A model generated the notes under the pieces. That model was not told the DNA's origin, made no database searches, and saw only the letters and a list, made by a program, of their open reading frames with translations. Positions 1-9,805 of a stretch of DNA of 43,907 bases are shown here, piece by piece; within the stretch, counting starts at the first letter, position 1; every line of letters starts with the position of its first letter. The stretch is taken from assembly GCA_018263175.1 (NCBI GenBank), contig JADFDB010000005.1, forward strand, positions 1 to 43,907, read 5' to 3'. Both the position numbers and the translations under genes were made by a program. This stretch comes from Spirochaetota bacterium. GTDB lineage: Bacteria > Spirochaetota > UBA4802 > UBA5368.

Positions 1-445
1 GGGCCTTCCCGACGTGCTCCTCATGTACATGGTCTTCAACCTTACGACGTCCGCGCTCTCCACGCCGCTCGGCAGTCTTTCGGACAGGATAGGACGCACG
101 AAGATCATACTGGCGGGCTATGCGCTCTACTCGGGCGTTTACATCGCGTTCGGCTTCATCAACGTCGAAACAAAGGGCTACCTCTGGGCATTCTGGGGGC
201 TGTACGGGGTCTATTACGCGCTGACCGAGGGCGTTGAAAAGGCGCTGGTGGCCGATCTCGCTCCCGCCGAGCGGCGCGGCACGGTGATGGGGCTCTTTAC
301 CACGATCGTGGGCGTGGCGCTTCTGCCCGCAAGCGTCATCGCGGGGCTGTTGTATTCATACGCGGGCACGGCCTGGCCCTTTATATTCGGAGGCGCGATG
401 TCGGCTGTCGCGTTTCTCATCATCCTTGTGGGTTTGAAAAAATAA
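1..445 (+). CDS. MFS transporter, C-terminal part (5' end lies outside the window)
   Basis: Hydrophobic multi-TM translation with the MFS motif 'PLGSLSDRIGRTKIIL' and 'PAERRGTVMGLFTTIVG'; the frame is open toward the window edge. Confidence 0.8.
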   Translation, partial: GLPDVLLMYMVFNLTTSALSTPLGSLSDRIGRTKIILAGYALYSGVYIAFGFINVETKGYLWAFWGLYGVYYALTEGVEKALVADLAPAERRGTVMGLFTTIVGVALLPASVIAGLLYSYAGTAWPFIFGGAMSAVAFLIILVGLKK

Positions 446-487
446 AAACTGCGCGGACGGCCGAGGCCCGACCGCCGGGAGGACGTT

Positions 488-2044
488 ATGTTTGCGCGAT
501 ATCGGAATTATTTCCTGTCCCTCTACGAGAACGAAAACTATCTGCTGCGCACCCGCGCGAGGCTTTTGTTGTATTTTCTGACGGCGTTTGTGTTCTTTTC
601 GTTCATGCTGCAGTTCAGCATGCTCTTCGCGGGCTGGCACGATTTTGTCGTAACCATCCCGATGACGGTGCTCCTCCTCGGCGGGCTCTCGACGGCATTT
701 GTCTGTCTGCGTAAGGGCCGGTACCTGGCCTCGGCCAACGTCTTCATCACCTTCGGCGCGGTGGCGGTTGTGGCGGGACTTATCCGTCAGCCCTACATGG
801 AGATCGAGCTCTCGCTCACGTCGTATATCTATTTTATCTTTCCCTGCATCGTCATGTGCGCCGTATTCAGCAACGTCGTCTTTCTCTCGGTGGTCTCGGC
901 GGTCATGGCCGCGACGAACACGGCGCTCTTCATCATCATGCGATCGCTTCCGCACCAGTTTTCCGACAAGTTCGTGACGATCGCCTTCACCAACACGCTC
1001 TTCGCGATCGGCTTTCTCTACCTTATGTCCTATCTCATGCTCAAGGTGTTTGAACGGAGCGTCGAGCTCGCGAACAAGGAGTCCAGGAAGAACGCCGACA
1101 CGACCGTTTTCATACGGCAGGTACTCAGGGAGAGCTCGCGGAAAGTGGTCGAGGCCATGGAGAGCATGTCGCGCCGGAGCGACGAATTCTCCGAGGGGGC
1201 GCATGTCCAGGCCGCCTCTATTGCGCGGATCACCGGCACGGCGGGCGAGATATCGGGAGGTATCGATCGCATCGCCGACAATGCGAAGGACCAGCTTGGA
1301 AGTCTGCGCGGGCTTCTCAGCGCGCTCGACGAGCTCTCGGGCGTCATCGGCGGCCTGGAAGGCGCGATCAGCGAATCGCTCGCGGCCACGCGCGAGATAA
1401 CCGGCAGGGCCGAAAGCGGAGAGAGCCACCTGCGCACCATGGAGGAGGGCATCCGCAAGATCAACGAAAGCTCGCACGAGATGACGGGCATCATCGGCAT
1501 CATCAACGAAATATCGGACAAGATCAACCTGCTCTCGCTCAACGCGGCCATCGAGGCCGCGCGCGCGGGTGATGCCGGGCGCGGCTTCGCCGTGGTCGCC
1601 GACGAGATCTCCAAGCTCGCCGACCGCACCGCCTCGAGCATCAAGTCCATCGAGGGGCTCATCCGTAACAACGAGGCGGAGATCTCCCGCGGCCTCTCGG
1701 GCGCGTCGCTCGCGGTCGGTGTCATAAAAGAGATCATAGACGGCATCGGCAGGGTAGGTACGACGATACAGGGCCTCGACGAATTCAAACGCCGTCAGGT
1801 CGAGACTAACCGTCAGGTAAACGAGAGCGCGCTGCTTGTGCGCGAGCGTTCCGAGGAGATTGGCGGCGCCACCGTGGAACAGCGCAACGCCGTGGCCGAG
1901 ATCGTGCGGAGCATGTCCGACATGAGCGATCGCTCACAGGACAGCACCGCTTACGCGGTCAGGATGGCCTTCGACTCGCGGGAGCTCGTTGATCTGGTGA
2001 ACGGGCTTAACAGGAAGATAGAGGAGTATGCCGACGGGGAGTAG
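488..2044 (+). CDS. Methyl-accepting chemotaxis protein with a multi-TM N-terminus and no obvious HAMP domain
   Basis: C-terminal MCP hairpin tip '[41 protein letters not shown]'; about 6 hydrophobic segments at the N-terminus. Confidence 0.93.
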   Translation: MFARYRNYFLSLYENENYLLRTRARLLLYFLTAFVFFSFMLQFSMLFAGWHDFVVTIPMTVLLLGGLSTAFVCLRKGRYLASANVFITFGAVAVVAGLIRQPYMEIELSLTSYIYFIFPCIVMCAVFSNVVFLSVVSAVMAATNTALFIIMRSLPHQFSDKFVTIAFTNTLFAIGFLYLMSYLMLKVFERSVELANKESRKNADTTVFIRQVLRESSRKVVEAMESMSRRSDEFSEGAHVQAASIARITGTAGEISGGIDRIADNAKDQLGSLRGLLSALDELSGVIGGLEGAISESLAATREITGRAESGESHLRTMEEGIRKINESSHEMTGIIGIINEISDKINLLSLNAAIEAARAGDAGRGFAVVADEISKLADRTASSIKSIEGLIRNNEAEISRGLSGASLAVGVIKEIIDGIGRVGTTIQGLDEFKRRQVETNRQVNESALLVRERSEEIGGATVEQRNAVAEIVRSMSDMSDRSQDSTAYAVRMAFDSRELVDLVNGLNRKIEEYADGE

Positions 2045-2061
2045 GGAGGGCTCGCTCGCCC

Positions 2062-2688
2062 TCACACGATCGCGACGGCACGCGCGGGCGCGCCGTCGGC
2101 GCCGGCCAGATTGAGCGGCAGGCACGCGAACATGAAGCGCGGTCCTGGAATCGAACCCAGGTTGGCGAGATTCTCGACGATGAGAATGCCGCTTTCGAGC
2201 AGGGCGTGATGAACCGGGAGCGCGGTGGCATCGATGTCGTCTACGGAGATGGCATCCACGCCGAACCCCTTGAGTCCGAGCCCGCAAAGCCATTCCGCCG
2301 TGTCGGCGCCGAGAACCGGAAAACCGCGAAAATACTCCTCGGAGCCCCATCGCCCGCTCCAGCCGGTGCGCATGATTAAAAAATCCGACTTCCTGATTTC
2401 GTCCTCGTACGGGCGGAGCGCCCCGATTCCAGGCGGACCGCCGGCCGCGTCGATCAGGAAGGCCGGTCCCAGAAAGCGTTCGACTGAATAGGTGTCGAGC
2501 GTGGCGCCCCCGGGCAGGATGTGCGCGGGAGCGTCGATGTGCGTGCCCGTGTGCGTGTGCATGCCGAGGCGATGCTCGAGGAATCCATCGCGCTCGAAGG
2601 TGTTCGCGCATTCCATCGACGGCGGATCGGTGCCGGGATACACCGGCATGCCGGGCGCTATGGGGTGGGTGAGATCGATGACGTTCAC
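2062..2688 (-). CDS. Cyclase family protein (kynurenine formamidase-like)
   Basis: 'DLTHPIAPGMPVYPGTDPP' and the metal motif 'HTHTGTHIDAPAH' typical of the cyclase/KynB-like family. Confidence 0.9.
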   Translation of the reverse strand: MNVIDLTHPIAPGMPVYPGTDPPSMECANTFERDGFLEHRLGMHTHTGTHIDAPAHILPGGATLDTYSVERFLGPAFLIDAAGGPPGIGALRPYEDEIRKSDFLIMRTGWSGRWGSEEYFRGFPVLGADTAEWLCGLGLKGFGVDAISVDDIDATALPVHHALLESGILIVENLANLGSIPGPRFMFACLPLNLAGADGAPARAVAIV

Positions 2689-3173
2689 GGGCGACCGGCT
2701 CTGGTACTTTGCTCGAAGGCCGCGCGCAGGGCCTCCATGCGCCTGCGGTTTACGCCGAGGTCCGAGTGTCCGAGGCGCGAGGCCGAACGGAAGTGGATGA
2801 GCCGGGCCTCCGGGTCTATCTGGAACTCGACGTCGTCGACGAAGCGGAAAAGCGCCGAGGTGAATTCGGCATGGATGTAGGTGTCGTCCGCGATCACCAC
2901 CTTGCAGCGTTTGGTAGAGGCGAGGACGCCGAGCAGACGCCCTCGGGCCTCCGCTGCGTTGCCGGAGAACGATAATGGCGCGATGGCGTGTCGAGGATCC
3001 TCACTCCTGGTCGAGACGCAGTTGGGCGAGGAGGGGCAGGGGGCGAGCATTCCATCCTTTACGCCGAGCGTGGCGGGCGTTTTCCCTGAACATCCCATCG
3101 TCATACCTCCAGCGAGTATCAGCGCGAGCGCGCACGCGTAGCAGTCGGTTCGTTTGGACATGGCAGCCCTCAT
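2685..3173 (-). CDS. DUF1499-family lipoprotein
   Basis: Lipobox-like 'GGMTMGCSG', then 'CPSSPNCVSTRSEDPRHAIAPL...DDVEFQIDPEARLIHFRSASRLGHSDLGVNRRRME', typical of DUF1499; stop overlaps the cyclase start (ATGA). Confidence 0.85.
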   Translation of the reverse strand: MRAAMSKRTDCYACALALILAGGMTMGCSGKTPATLGVKDGMLAPCPSSPNCVSTRSEDPRHAIAPLSFSGNAAEARGRLLGVLASTKRCKVVIADDTYIHAEFTSALFRFVDDVEFQIDPEARLIHFRSASRLGHSDLGVNRRRMEALRAAFEQSTRAGRP

Positions 3174-3416
3174 CGTTTTTTATGTGTGCCGAAGACGCTC
3201 CGCGAATCCCCTGACTATCGGTTTTTCGCCTGCCTGCCGCGGGTGGAATTGCTTGCGTTTCCTGCGTATGCATCAACAGTACTGTCGGCCATTCCATTTA
3301 TATCACGGACGGCGGCCGAAAGCCAGAAAATTATTTGCGCTATCGGACACGTCGTGAGAGCATAGGGATGCCGCGGCAGGTGCGCGGCGGGAACAGATCG
3401 ATACCGGAGGCCGCCC

Positions 3417-3860
3417 GTGCGCTTTTCGCCGCTTGAAGCCGTGCTCCTCGTCGCCGCCGTCGCCTTCTTCCTGAACCTCCTCTGGGAGGTGCTTCACAGC
3501 ATGCTCTACGACTGGGACCGGCCGCCGCTCGTCAATGACGTCTATCGCTTCATACCGCGCATAACCGGATTTGCCACGCTCCTTGACGCGGTATGGATAG
3601 CGTGCATTGTATTGATCAACGCTGCCCGCGCCGGCGGCTTCGACTGGATCTACGCACCGGGCGTGGCCGACTACATAACCGTGGCGGCCTGCGGTTTCGC
3701 GAGCGCCGTGCTTATCGAGCTTATCGCTGTGCGCTTTACTATGTGGAGCTATCACCGGCGCATGCCGCTCGTCTTCGGAATGGGGCTTTCGCCGTTGGTC
3801 CAGCTCGCGCTGACGGGCTGCGCGAGCCTGTATATTGTGAGTGCGCTGGTTTTCCGGTAG
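3417..3860 (+). CDS. Small integral membrane protein, function unknown
   Basis: GTG start; 147 aa with about 4 hydrophobic segments; coherent intergenic spacing on both sides. Confidence 0.7.
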   Translation: MRFSPLEAVLLVAAVAFFLNLLWEVLHSMLYDWDRPPLVNDVYRFIPRITGFATLLDAVWIACIVLINAARAGGFDWIYAPGVADYITVAACGFASAVLIELIAVRFTMWSYHRRMPLVFGMGLSPLVQLALTGCASLYIVSALVFR

Positions 3861-3870
3861 GCGCATAGAC

Positions 3871-3914
3871 GTTTTTTCGGAGGCGCGCAAACGTTTGCGC
3901 GCCTCCGAAAAAAC
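3871..3914. repeat. 44-bp perfect palindrome (two 22-bp arms, no loop)
   Basis: GTTTTTTCGGAGGCGCGCAAAC|GTTTGCGCGCCTCCGAAAAAAC, checked base by base. Confidence 0.95.
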
Positions 3915-3946
3915 ATTTGCGCACCTGCCGCAAGGATACCGAACCA

Positions 3947-4915
3947 ATGTTTATGCACGAAGAAAAGGTTGAGCTTTTGCGAAGGGTGGATCTCTTCTCC
4001 GCCCTGCGCGAGTATGAGCTCGACATCATCGCAAAAAACAGCGAGATGGTGCGCTTCGACCGTGGTGTGCCCGTATTCAGCAGGGGGGCCGTGGCGCGTG
4101 AGATCTACGTGGTCCGGAGCGGCCGCGTGGGAATCATCGGTGTTGAGAGCGAGGACAGCGTCACCGTCGCTCAGATCGCTCCGGGCGAATCCTTCGGCGA
4201 ACTCGAGGTTCTCGAAAACGCACCGCGCAAGGCGGCGGCCTTCGTCGAGGAGGAGTCGGTGCTTCTGCGTTTCCCCGCGGTGGGCATCACCATGGAGGAC
4301 CTCCTGCGCGACCATCCCTATATCGCCGCGCGCACGCTCCACCGACTGCTCGGCATCGTCGCCGGGCGCATCTGGAACGTCAAACAGCTTTTAAGCGAAA
4401 AGACCGGCTGGCTCCAGGACCTGCACCGCCAGCTCCACTGCGACAAGATGACCGGCCTCTACAACGAAACCTTTTTGCGCGAGGACTTCGTCAACCTCCT
4501 GCCGCGCCTGGGCAGCCGCGCGGCGCTTCTCATGATAAAGCCCGACAACTTCAAGGAGATCAACGACCGCTATGGCCATGAGGCGGGTGACCATGTGCTC
4601 AGGCTTATGGCGATTTTTCTCCAGTCGGAGCTCGGCGAAAACGATATTGGCGTGCGTTACCGGGGTGACGAGTTCGCCGCGGTGCTGGCCGGCGCCGGAC
4701 GCGGAGAGGCCCTGGAGCGCGCCCGTGCCATCAGCACGTCGCTCGCCGCGCTGGATCTCTCGCGTGCGGCCGGCGCCGATGCCCCGAGAATGCGCGTGAG
4801 TGTCGGTATTGCGCTCTATCCCTCCGACAGCGTGGAAAGCCATACGCTGGTGGCGGAGGCACACCGCAGGATGACGGTCGCGCGCGAGTCGGGCGGCGGC
4901 CGTGTGGCGATATAG
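3947..4915 (+). CDS. Cyclic nucleotide-binding domain + degenerate GGDEF protein
   Basis: N-terminal cNMP fold ('GAVAREIYVVRSGRVGIIG...PGESFGELEVLE'); C-terminal GGDEF-like domain with 'RGDEF' and 'IKPDNFKEINDRYGHEAGD'. The supplied ORF begins at 3917; ATG 3947 is preferred. Confidence 0.88.
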   Translation: MFMHEEKVELLRRVDLFSALREYELDIIAKNSEMVRFDRGVPVFSRGAVAREIYVVRSGRVGIIGVESEDSVTVAQIAPGESFGELEVLENAPRKAAAFVEEESVLLRFPAVGITMEDLLRDHPYIAARTLHRLLGIVAGRIWNVKQLLSEKTGWLQDLHRQLHCDKMTGLYNETFLREDFVNLLPRLGSRAALLMIKPDNFKEINDRYGHEAGDHVLRLMAIFLQSELGENDIGVRYRGDEFAAVLAGAGRGEALERARAISTSLAALDLSRAAGADAPRMRVSVGIALYPSDSVESHTLVAEAHRRMTVARESGGGRVAI

Positions 4916-4921
4916 GAGCGG

Positions 4922-5884
4922 GTGATGAAAAGACTGTCGGCTCAACAGGGGCTATTCAGGGATTTCGGGGATGATGTGCTCTCGCGCCTTGAGCCCTATT
5001 TCGCCGAACGGACGGCGCGCGCGGGCGAAACCATCGTCGCCCAGAACGAGCTGGCGCGCGAGCTCTACGTGGTCGTGGAGGGGCGCGTGGAGAGCGTGCT
5101 CGCGCTCCCCGGAAGCATCGAGCGGCCGCACGGCGACATCCTGCCGGGCGACTTCTTCGGCGAGGTCTCGCTCTTCGGCGGCAGCCCGTCCTCCGACACC
5201 TACCGTGCGGCTCTGCCCTGCCGGCTCCTGGTGCTCGATGAAAATCGGCTTGCGGCGCTTATGGAGGAGCTCCCCGTGGACGCCGTCACCCTCATCGCGC
5301 GGCTCCTCGGCCTGACCATCCGAAACCTCCGCGCCTCGAGCTCCTTTCTGGCGGATGTGGTGCAGTGGGGAGAGCGCGCCAGCCGGCGCACCATCACGGA
5401 CGAGCTCACCGGCGTGTATAATCGTCCCTTCCTCGAAGACGCGATCGAAAACTTTTTCGAAATATCCAGGAGCAACGGCAAGCCGGTGGCATTTCTTATG
5501 ATGGACGTGGACAACTTCAGTGGAATCAACGAGGCCATAGGACGCGAGAAGGCCGATACCGTCATCGTACGGGTGGTCGACATCATCCGCGGCATCATAT
5601 CGAGCCACGGCATTATTGCGCGTTACGGCGGCGACGAGTTCTCCATACTGCTTCCCGAGGCAGACCTCGCTCGCGCGCTTGCCATCGCCAGCGAGATTCG
5701 CGCCGGCGTTGAGTCCGCGGACTTCGCGGACATCGCGCCGGCGCTCCCTCCCGTCACCACGAGCATCGGCGTGAGCGCGTTTCCGGACACGGCGGGCGAG
5801 CTCGCCGCGTTCCGCGAGAAGGCGGATGCGTCGCTGTATCGTGCCAAGGAGCTGGGGCGCAACCGCGTGGAGGCGGTTCGGTAA
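4922..5884 (+). CDS. Cyclic nucleotide-binding domain + GGDEF diguanylate cyclase
   Basis: 'NELARELYVVVEGRV...LPGDFFGEVSLFGG' and 'MDVDNFSGINEAIG...ARYGGDEFSILLPE'. Confidence 0.92.
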   Translation: MMKRLSAQQGLFRDFGDDVLSRLEPYFAERTARAGETIVAQNELARELYVVVEGRVESVLALPGSIERPHGDILPGDFFGEVSLFGGSPSSDTYRAALPCRLLVLDENRLAALMEELPVDAVTLIARLLGLTIRNLRASSSFLADVVQWGERASRRTITDELTGVYNRPFLEDAIENFFEISRSNGKPVAFLMMDVDNFSGINEAIGREKADTVIVRVVDIIRGIISSHGIIARYGGDEFSILLPEADLARALAIASEIRAGVESADFADIAPALPPVTTSIGVSAFPDTAGELAAFREKADASLYRAKELGRNRVEAVR

Positions 5885-5930
5885 GGCCCACCCCCTCTCG
5901 TTCAAAGAGAGGATCTCAGGAAGTGCGTTC

Positions 5931-7688
5931 TCACGCACTCTCCGTCCTGTTCTTCCCGAGCCTTTTCGCCCTGTACATGGCGCTGTCGGCGCGTTCGAGG
6001 AAGGCTTCGGTGGTGTCGCCCTCCTGCAGTTCGGCCGTGCCGAGGCTTATGGTGACGGTTTCGACCTGTTTTTTCCCGGTGATGAAGGGTTCGGCGGCGA
6101 AGCGCGTGCGTATGCGCTCGGCGGTATTCAACGCGTCGGCCTTTGCGGTGCCCGGCATGATGAGCACGAACTCCTCGCCGCCGTAGCGGCAGGCAACGTC
6201 GACCTCGCGTGTGGAGGCGCGGATGACCGCCGCCAGGCGCGAAAGCACCATGTCGCCGAAACCGTGGCCGTTGCGGTCGTTGACCGCCTTGAAGTCGTCG
6301 AGGTCGAGCATGATGAGTGAAAGCGGCCGGCCCAGGCGCTGTGAGTGCTGCACCTCGCTCTCAAGCTTGCTCTGTAAATAGCGGCGGTTGTAGAGCCCCG
6401 TGAGGCCGTCGGTGATGCTGAGCTCCATGTAACGCTTCTGCGATTTCTCGAAAAACTCTTTTTCCTTCTTGAGCGTGCGGATGCGGTCGGCGAGCGCGAG
6501 CGAGAGGAGTAGCGACTCCGCCGCCATGCCCAGCGCAATACCGTTCACACTCCAGAAGGCGACCGGCAGTATCTGAAGCCCCATGAGCGCGAACAAAATT
6601 CCCCCCGAGGCGAGCACGGACCAGGCGAACACATAGTAACGCGCCGGCGCAAAGCCCTGCCGCAGGCGAAGCACCGCCGCGATGATGACCACGACCGGGA
6701 GCGTGAGCCCGCCGAAATGCGCCAGGTCGAAGGCGGCGCGGTGCAGCCCCGCCACGCCGGCGGCTGCCGTAATCGCCCCAACCGCGGCGAGCCCCGCTAC
6801 TACCACGCGCATACGCGGCAGGTGCCGCTTAAGCGAAAGAAATGAAATGCTGAAGACGGCGCCCCAAAGTTGTACTGCGCCCACCAGCACCCAGAGCGCC
6901 GACAGGTCCAGGGCCGGGTGTGTGCCGGCGAGCATCTTGGCGTGTCCCTGTACATGGAACTGCCATAACAGGGCCGAAACCACGTAGAGGATGTAATACA
7001 GATACGCCCGATCGCGCAGTGAGACGAAAATGAAAAAGTTGTACGCGATCATGGCCAACAGAATTCCGTAGATGAGGCCATAGGCCAGGAAGTAGCGCAC
7101 GTCGCGGAGGCTGAGGGCCAGCGGCTGCCACTGGTTTATCCATACCGATACATCCATCGCGCTCTCGAGGCGCAGGTAGGCGTACTCGGCGCGCAGGGTT
7201 TTTTCGGGCGTCTCGAATAGAAAAAAACGGGAGGGGGCTTCGCCCTTTCGCGGAGGCCGTTTGGCCCCGGCACTCTGGTGCGCGTAGGTCCGCTTCCCGG
7301 CCGCGCCCGCCATCGGAAGGTAGAGGTCGATTTTGTCGAGGATGATCGAGAAGCTCGGCGCGACCTCGAGTATCCAGCCGGGGCGAGAGGCGCTTCCGGG
7401 CTCGTCCAGGCGGAAGCGCAGCCACACCGCCGGGACCTTGTGCGTTACGTACAGTGACGCTTCGCCCGTCGGGACGAAGCGTTTGGAGTACTCGGCTGAT
7501 GTGATGGCGGCGATGGACAGCGGTCGGCCGTCTTCGGGGCATTGCTCCACGCGCGAACCGGAAAGACGCTCCACGCCGACGGTGTCGGCTGCCGTACCGG
7601 CGGCGCACGCCGATAATGAAATGGCGCACGCCGCGATGGCTGCGATGAGTGTGCTATGGAGGTGTCGTTCGTGCGGCGCGTCTGTCAT
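5931..7688 (-). CDS. 7TMR-DISM receptor with C-terminal GGDEF domain (diguanylate cyclase)
   Basis: Signal/lipobox 'AACAISLSACAAG', DISM-like extracellular domain, 7 TM block, 'LTDGLTGLYNRRYLQSKLE' and 'RYGGEEFVLIMP'. Confidence 0.9.
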   Translation of the reverse strand: MTDAPHERHLHSTLIAAIAACAISLSACAAGTAADTVGVERLSGSRVEQCPEDGRPLSIAAITSAEYSKRFVPTGEASLYVTHKVPAVWLRFRLDEPGSASRPGWILEVAPSFSIILDKIDLYLPMAGAAGKRTYAHQSAGAKRPPRKGEAPSRFFLFETPEKTLRAEYAYLRLESAMDVSVWINQWQPLALSLRDVRYFLAYGLIYGILLAMIAYNFFIFVSLRDRAYLYYILYVVSALLWQFHVQGHAKMLAGTHPALDLSALWVLVGAVQLWGAVFSISFLSLKRHLPRMRVVVAGLAAVGAITAAAGVAGLHRAAFDLAHFGGLTLPVVVIIAAVLRLRQGFAPARYYVFAWSVLASGGILFALMGLQILPVAFWSVNGIALGMAAESLLLSLALADRIRTLKKEKEFFEKSQKRYMELSITDGLTGLYNRRYLQSKLESEVQHSQRLGRPLSLIMLDLDDFKAVNDRNGHGFGDMVLSRLAAVIRASTREVDVACRYGGEEFVLIMPGTAKADALNTAERIRTRFAAEPFITGKKQVETVTISLGTAELQEGDTTEAFLERADSAMYRAKRLGKNRTESA

Positions 7689-7730
7689 GAAAGGCCTCGG
7701 CATCGGGTGATCGTGCGTAGGGCGATCACC

Positions 7731-7790
7731 GGAGTTGTTGCGTAACCGGGAATTAAGCCGGTTTCCTCATGCCTGCGGCGGGGGAAAGCC
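7731..7790 (-). repeat. Dispersed palindromic intergenic repeat, copy 1
   Basis: Reverse complement reads ggctttcccccgccgcaggcatgaggaaaccggcttaattcccggttacgcaacaactcc; matches copies at 12085 and 14168. Confidence 0.8.
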
Positions 7791-7891
7791 CGATAATCCT
7801 CGAATTTGCAACAAGTTTACTATACGCGGCGCCTTCCATCCTGTCAATCAATGAACGCCTCGGGGGGCACTCACCGCCCCCGAAACGAGGA

Positions 7892-9487
7892 CTATTTCGC
7901 GAACGCCTTCTTTATCTCTTCTTTCAGCATCACCTTGTTGACCTTGCCGGTGGCTAAAAGCGGAAGCTCGCCGCGCACGATGTACTTTTTGGGCACCTTG
8001 AAGTTCGCGAGCTTCGATTTGCAAAGGTCGCGCAGTTCGTCCTCTCCGACCGTCTGCCCCGGCTTCTGCATTATATAGGCCCAGCCCACCTCCTGGAACA
8101 TCTCGTCGGGCGCGGCGATTACGGCGGAGAAGAGCACGGCGGGATGTGATTCGAGCACTTCCTCGATCTCGCGCGGAAAGACATTCTCGCCGCCGGTCTT
8201 GAACATCTCGGACTTGCGGCCGGTCATGAAGAGGTTGCCGTTGTCGTCGGCGTAGGCCAGGTCGTTGGAGTGGAACCAGCCATCGGCATCGAAGGCCTTC
8301 GCCGTTTCGTCGGGCCTGTTGTAATACTCCTTAAAAAGGAAGGGCCCGCGGAACACCATCTCGCCCACCTTGCCTGGCTGTACATCGCGGTTGTCGTCGT
8401 CCACGAGGCGGAACTCCATGGGCGCGGGGACCTTTCCGATCGATTTCGCGATAAAGTCCAGGCTGTCGTCATCGGCCGTGTAGGTGATGAGCCCGCAGGC
8501 CTCGGTGCTGCCGTAGGCGTTGTTCACGAGACATGCGGTTTCGGCCTTTATCTTTTTGAGCGACTCGATGAGCGGCATGGGCGGAATCGCGCCCGATATC
8601 ACGAAGAAGCGTATGGACTTGTACCAGGGTGTCGACTTCCACAGCGGGGTCTGCATCTGCATGAGGTACATCACGGGCACCTGTCCCAGCACGGTGATCT
8701 TCTCCTTCGCGATCATCTCGAGCGAGGTGGCCGGGTCGAACTTGTCCATAAAGACGATCGTGGCACCGGCCATGATGGCCGAGTAGCCGATCTCCACGTC
8801 GGAGGCGACATGGTTGATCGGAAAGTGCAGCAGGATGCGGTCGTTCGTGGTGTAGTGGAGCTTCTCGAGCATCACGAGAACATTCGCGACAATGCTTCCG
8901 TGCGTCTGCACCACGCCCTTGGGCTTGCCCGTGGAGCCCGAGGTGTACATGAGCAGCGCACTGTCGTCGTCCTTCACGGAGGCCGCGCGCTTTTCAAGAG
9001 CCGCGTCGAGTTCCGGGCGCGGGGTATGTGCGTACGCGTCGTACGACGCGGCGCCTACGAAGGGCTCGCCCATCACAAGCACTTTTTTTATAAAGGGGAA
9101 TTCCTTCATGAGCGGTACGATGTTCTCGGCAAGGTCCTTGTCGAGAAAATGACGACGTGTGATGATGACCTTCGGCTTGCTGTCGCCTATCTGGTAGCGC
9201 AGCTCCTCGAGGGTGAACTTGGGGTTGAGGCCCAGCCACACGGCGCCCACCTTGCCGGCGGCCATATAGCTTATCTTGAACTCGGGGCAGGCCATCGAGA
9301 TCATGGCCACGCGGTCCCCCGGCTCGATCCCTGCGGCCAGGTAAGCTCTGGCGAGGTGGTCCATCTCCCGCTTGAAGTCGGCCCAGGAGAGGCGTTCATC
9401 GCCGAAGACAAGGGCCTCGGCCGCTGGCCGCGTCGAGGCCCACTTTTCGACATAATGCCAGGTTTGCGTTTGCAGTGCGGCGCTCAT
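7892..9487 (-). CDS. AMP-binding acyl-CoA synthetase (fatty-acid-CoA ligase family)
   Basis: 'LLMYTSGSTGKPKGVVQTHGS' (P-loop), 'NNAYGSTEACG', 'GWFHSNDLAYADDNGNLFMTGRKSEMFKTGGENVFPREIEEVL', terminal 'LATGKVNKVML'. Confidence 0.96.
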   Translation of the reverse strand: MSAALQTQTWHYVEKWASTRPAAEALVFGDERLSWADFKREMDHLARAYLAAGIEPGDRVAMISMACPEFKISYMAAGKVGAVWLGLNPKFTLEELRYQIGDSKPKVIITRRHFLDKDLAENIVPLMKEFPFIKKVLVMGEPFVGAASYDAYAHTPRPELDAALEKRAASVKDDDSALLMYTSGSTGKPKGVVQTHGSIVANVLVMLEKLHYTTNDRILLHFPINHVASDVEIGYSAIMAGATIVFMDKFDPATSLEMIAKEKITVLGQVPVMYLMQMQTPLWKSTPWYKSIRFFVISGAIPPMPLIESLKKIKAETACLVNNAYGSTEACGLITYTADDDSLDFIAKSIGKVPAPMEFRLVDDDNRDVQPGKVGEMVFRGPFLFKEYYNRPDETAKAFDADGWFHSNDLAYADDNGNLFMTGRKSEMFKTGGENVFPREIEEVLESHPAVLFSAVIAAPDEMFQEVGWAYIMQKPGQTVGEDELRDLCKSKLANFKVPKKYIVRGELPLLATGKVNKVMLKEEIKKAFAK

Positions 9488-9752
9488 TTTCTCCTCCTTG
9501 GCAGTGCCGCGCCGTGAGGGAAGCGGTCGCTGTCGATGTGATATTTTTAATAGTTATAATCTTAGCGCGTGGTGGGGCGGGTTTCTTGTTTTTTATGTAG
9601 AGCGGTGTTTGGTGATGTTCGTTTTTCCTTCCTGAGGACAAAGAGCAGTTTTGGTTGCATCAATAAATAACTTCTTGCTCATTAAATCGGGCATAGATGC
9701 CCGCGCCCCAAAAGATCGTCACAACACTTTCATATTATGTTTTGCTTATGCG

Positions 9753-9781
9753 ACGTCGCGGCAGCGTTTTCGCCGCGACGT
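9753..9781. terminator. Hairpin (10-bp stem, 9-nt loop) downstream of vapC
   Basis: ACGTCGCGGC-agcgttttc-GCCGCGACGT. Confidence 0.45.
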
Positions 9782-9805
9782 GGCGCCGTAGTTGCGTTTT
9801 CATTA

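Noticed and set aside
356-1477. 373-aa minus-strand ORF opposite the MCP gene
   Set aside because: Arg/His/Glu/Asp-rich, no recognisable domain; the plus-strand MCP explains the coding signal. High-GC antisense ORF artefact.
3216-3262. Possible fourth degenerate copy of the ~60-bp dispersed repeat (ctatcggtttttcgcctgcctgccgcggg...)
   Set aside because: Only the hairpin-like 5' part is similar; the conserved AAACCGG...GCAACAACTC arm is missing.
8270-9517. 415-aa plus-strand ORF opposite the acyl-CoA synthetase
   Set aside because: Antisense to an unambiguous AMP-binding enzyme; no recognisable domain.
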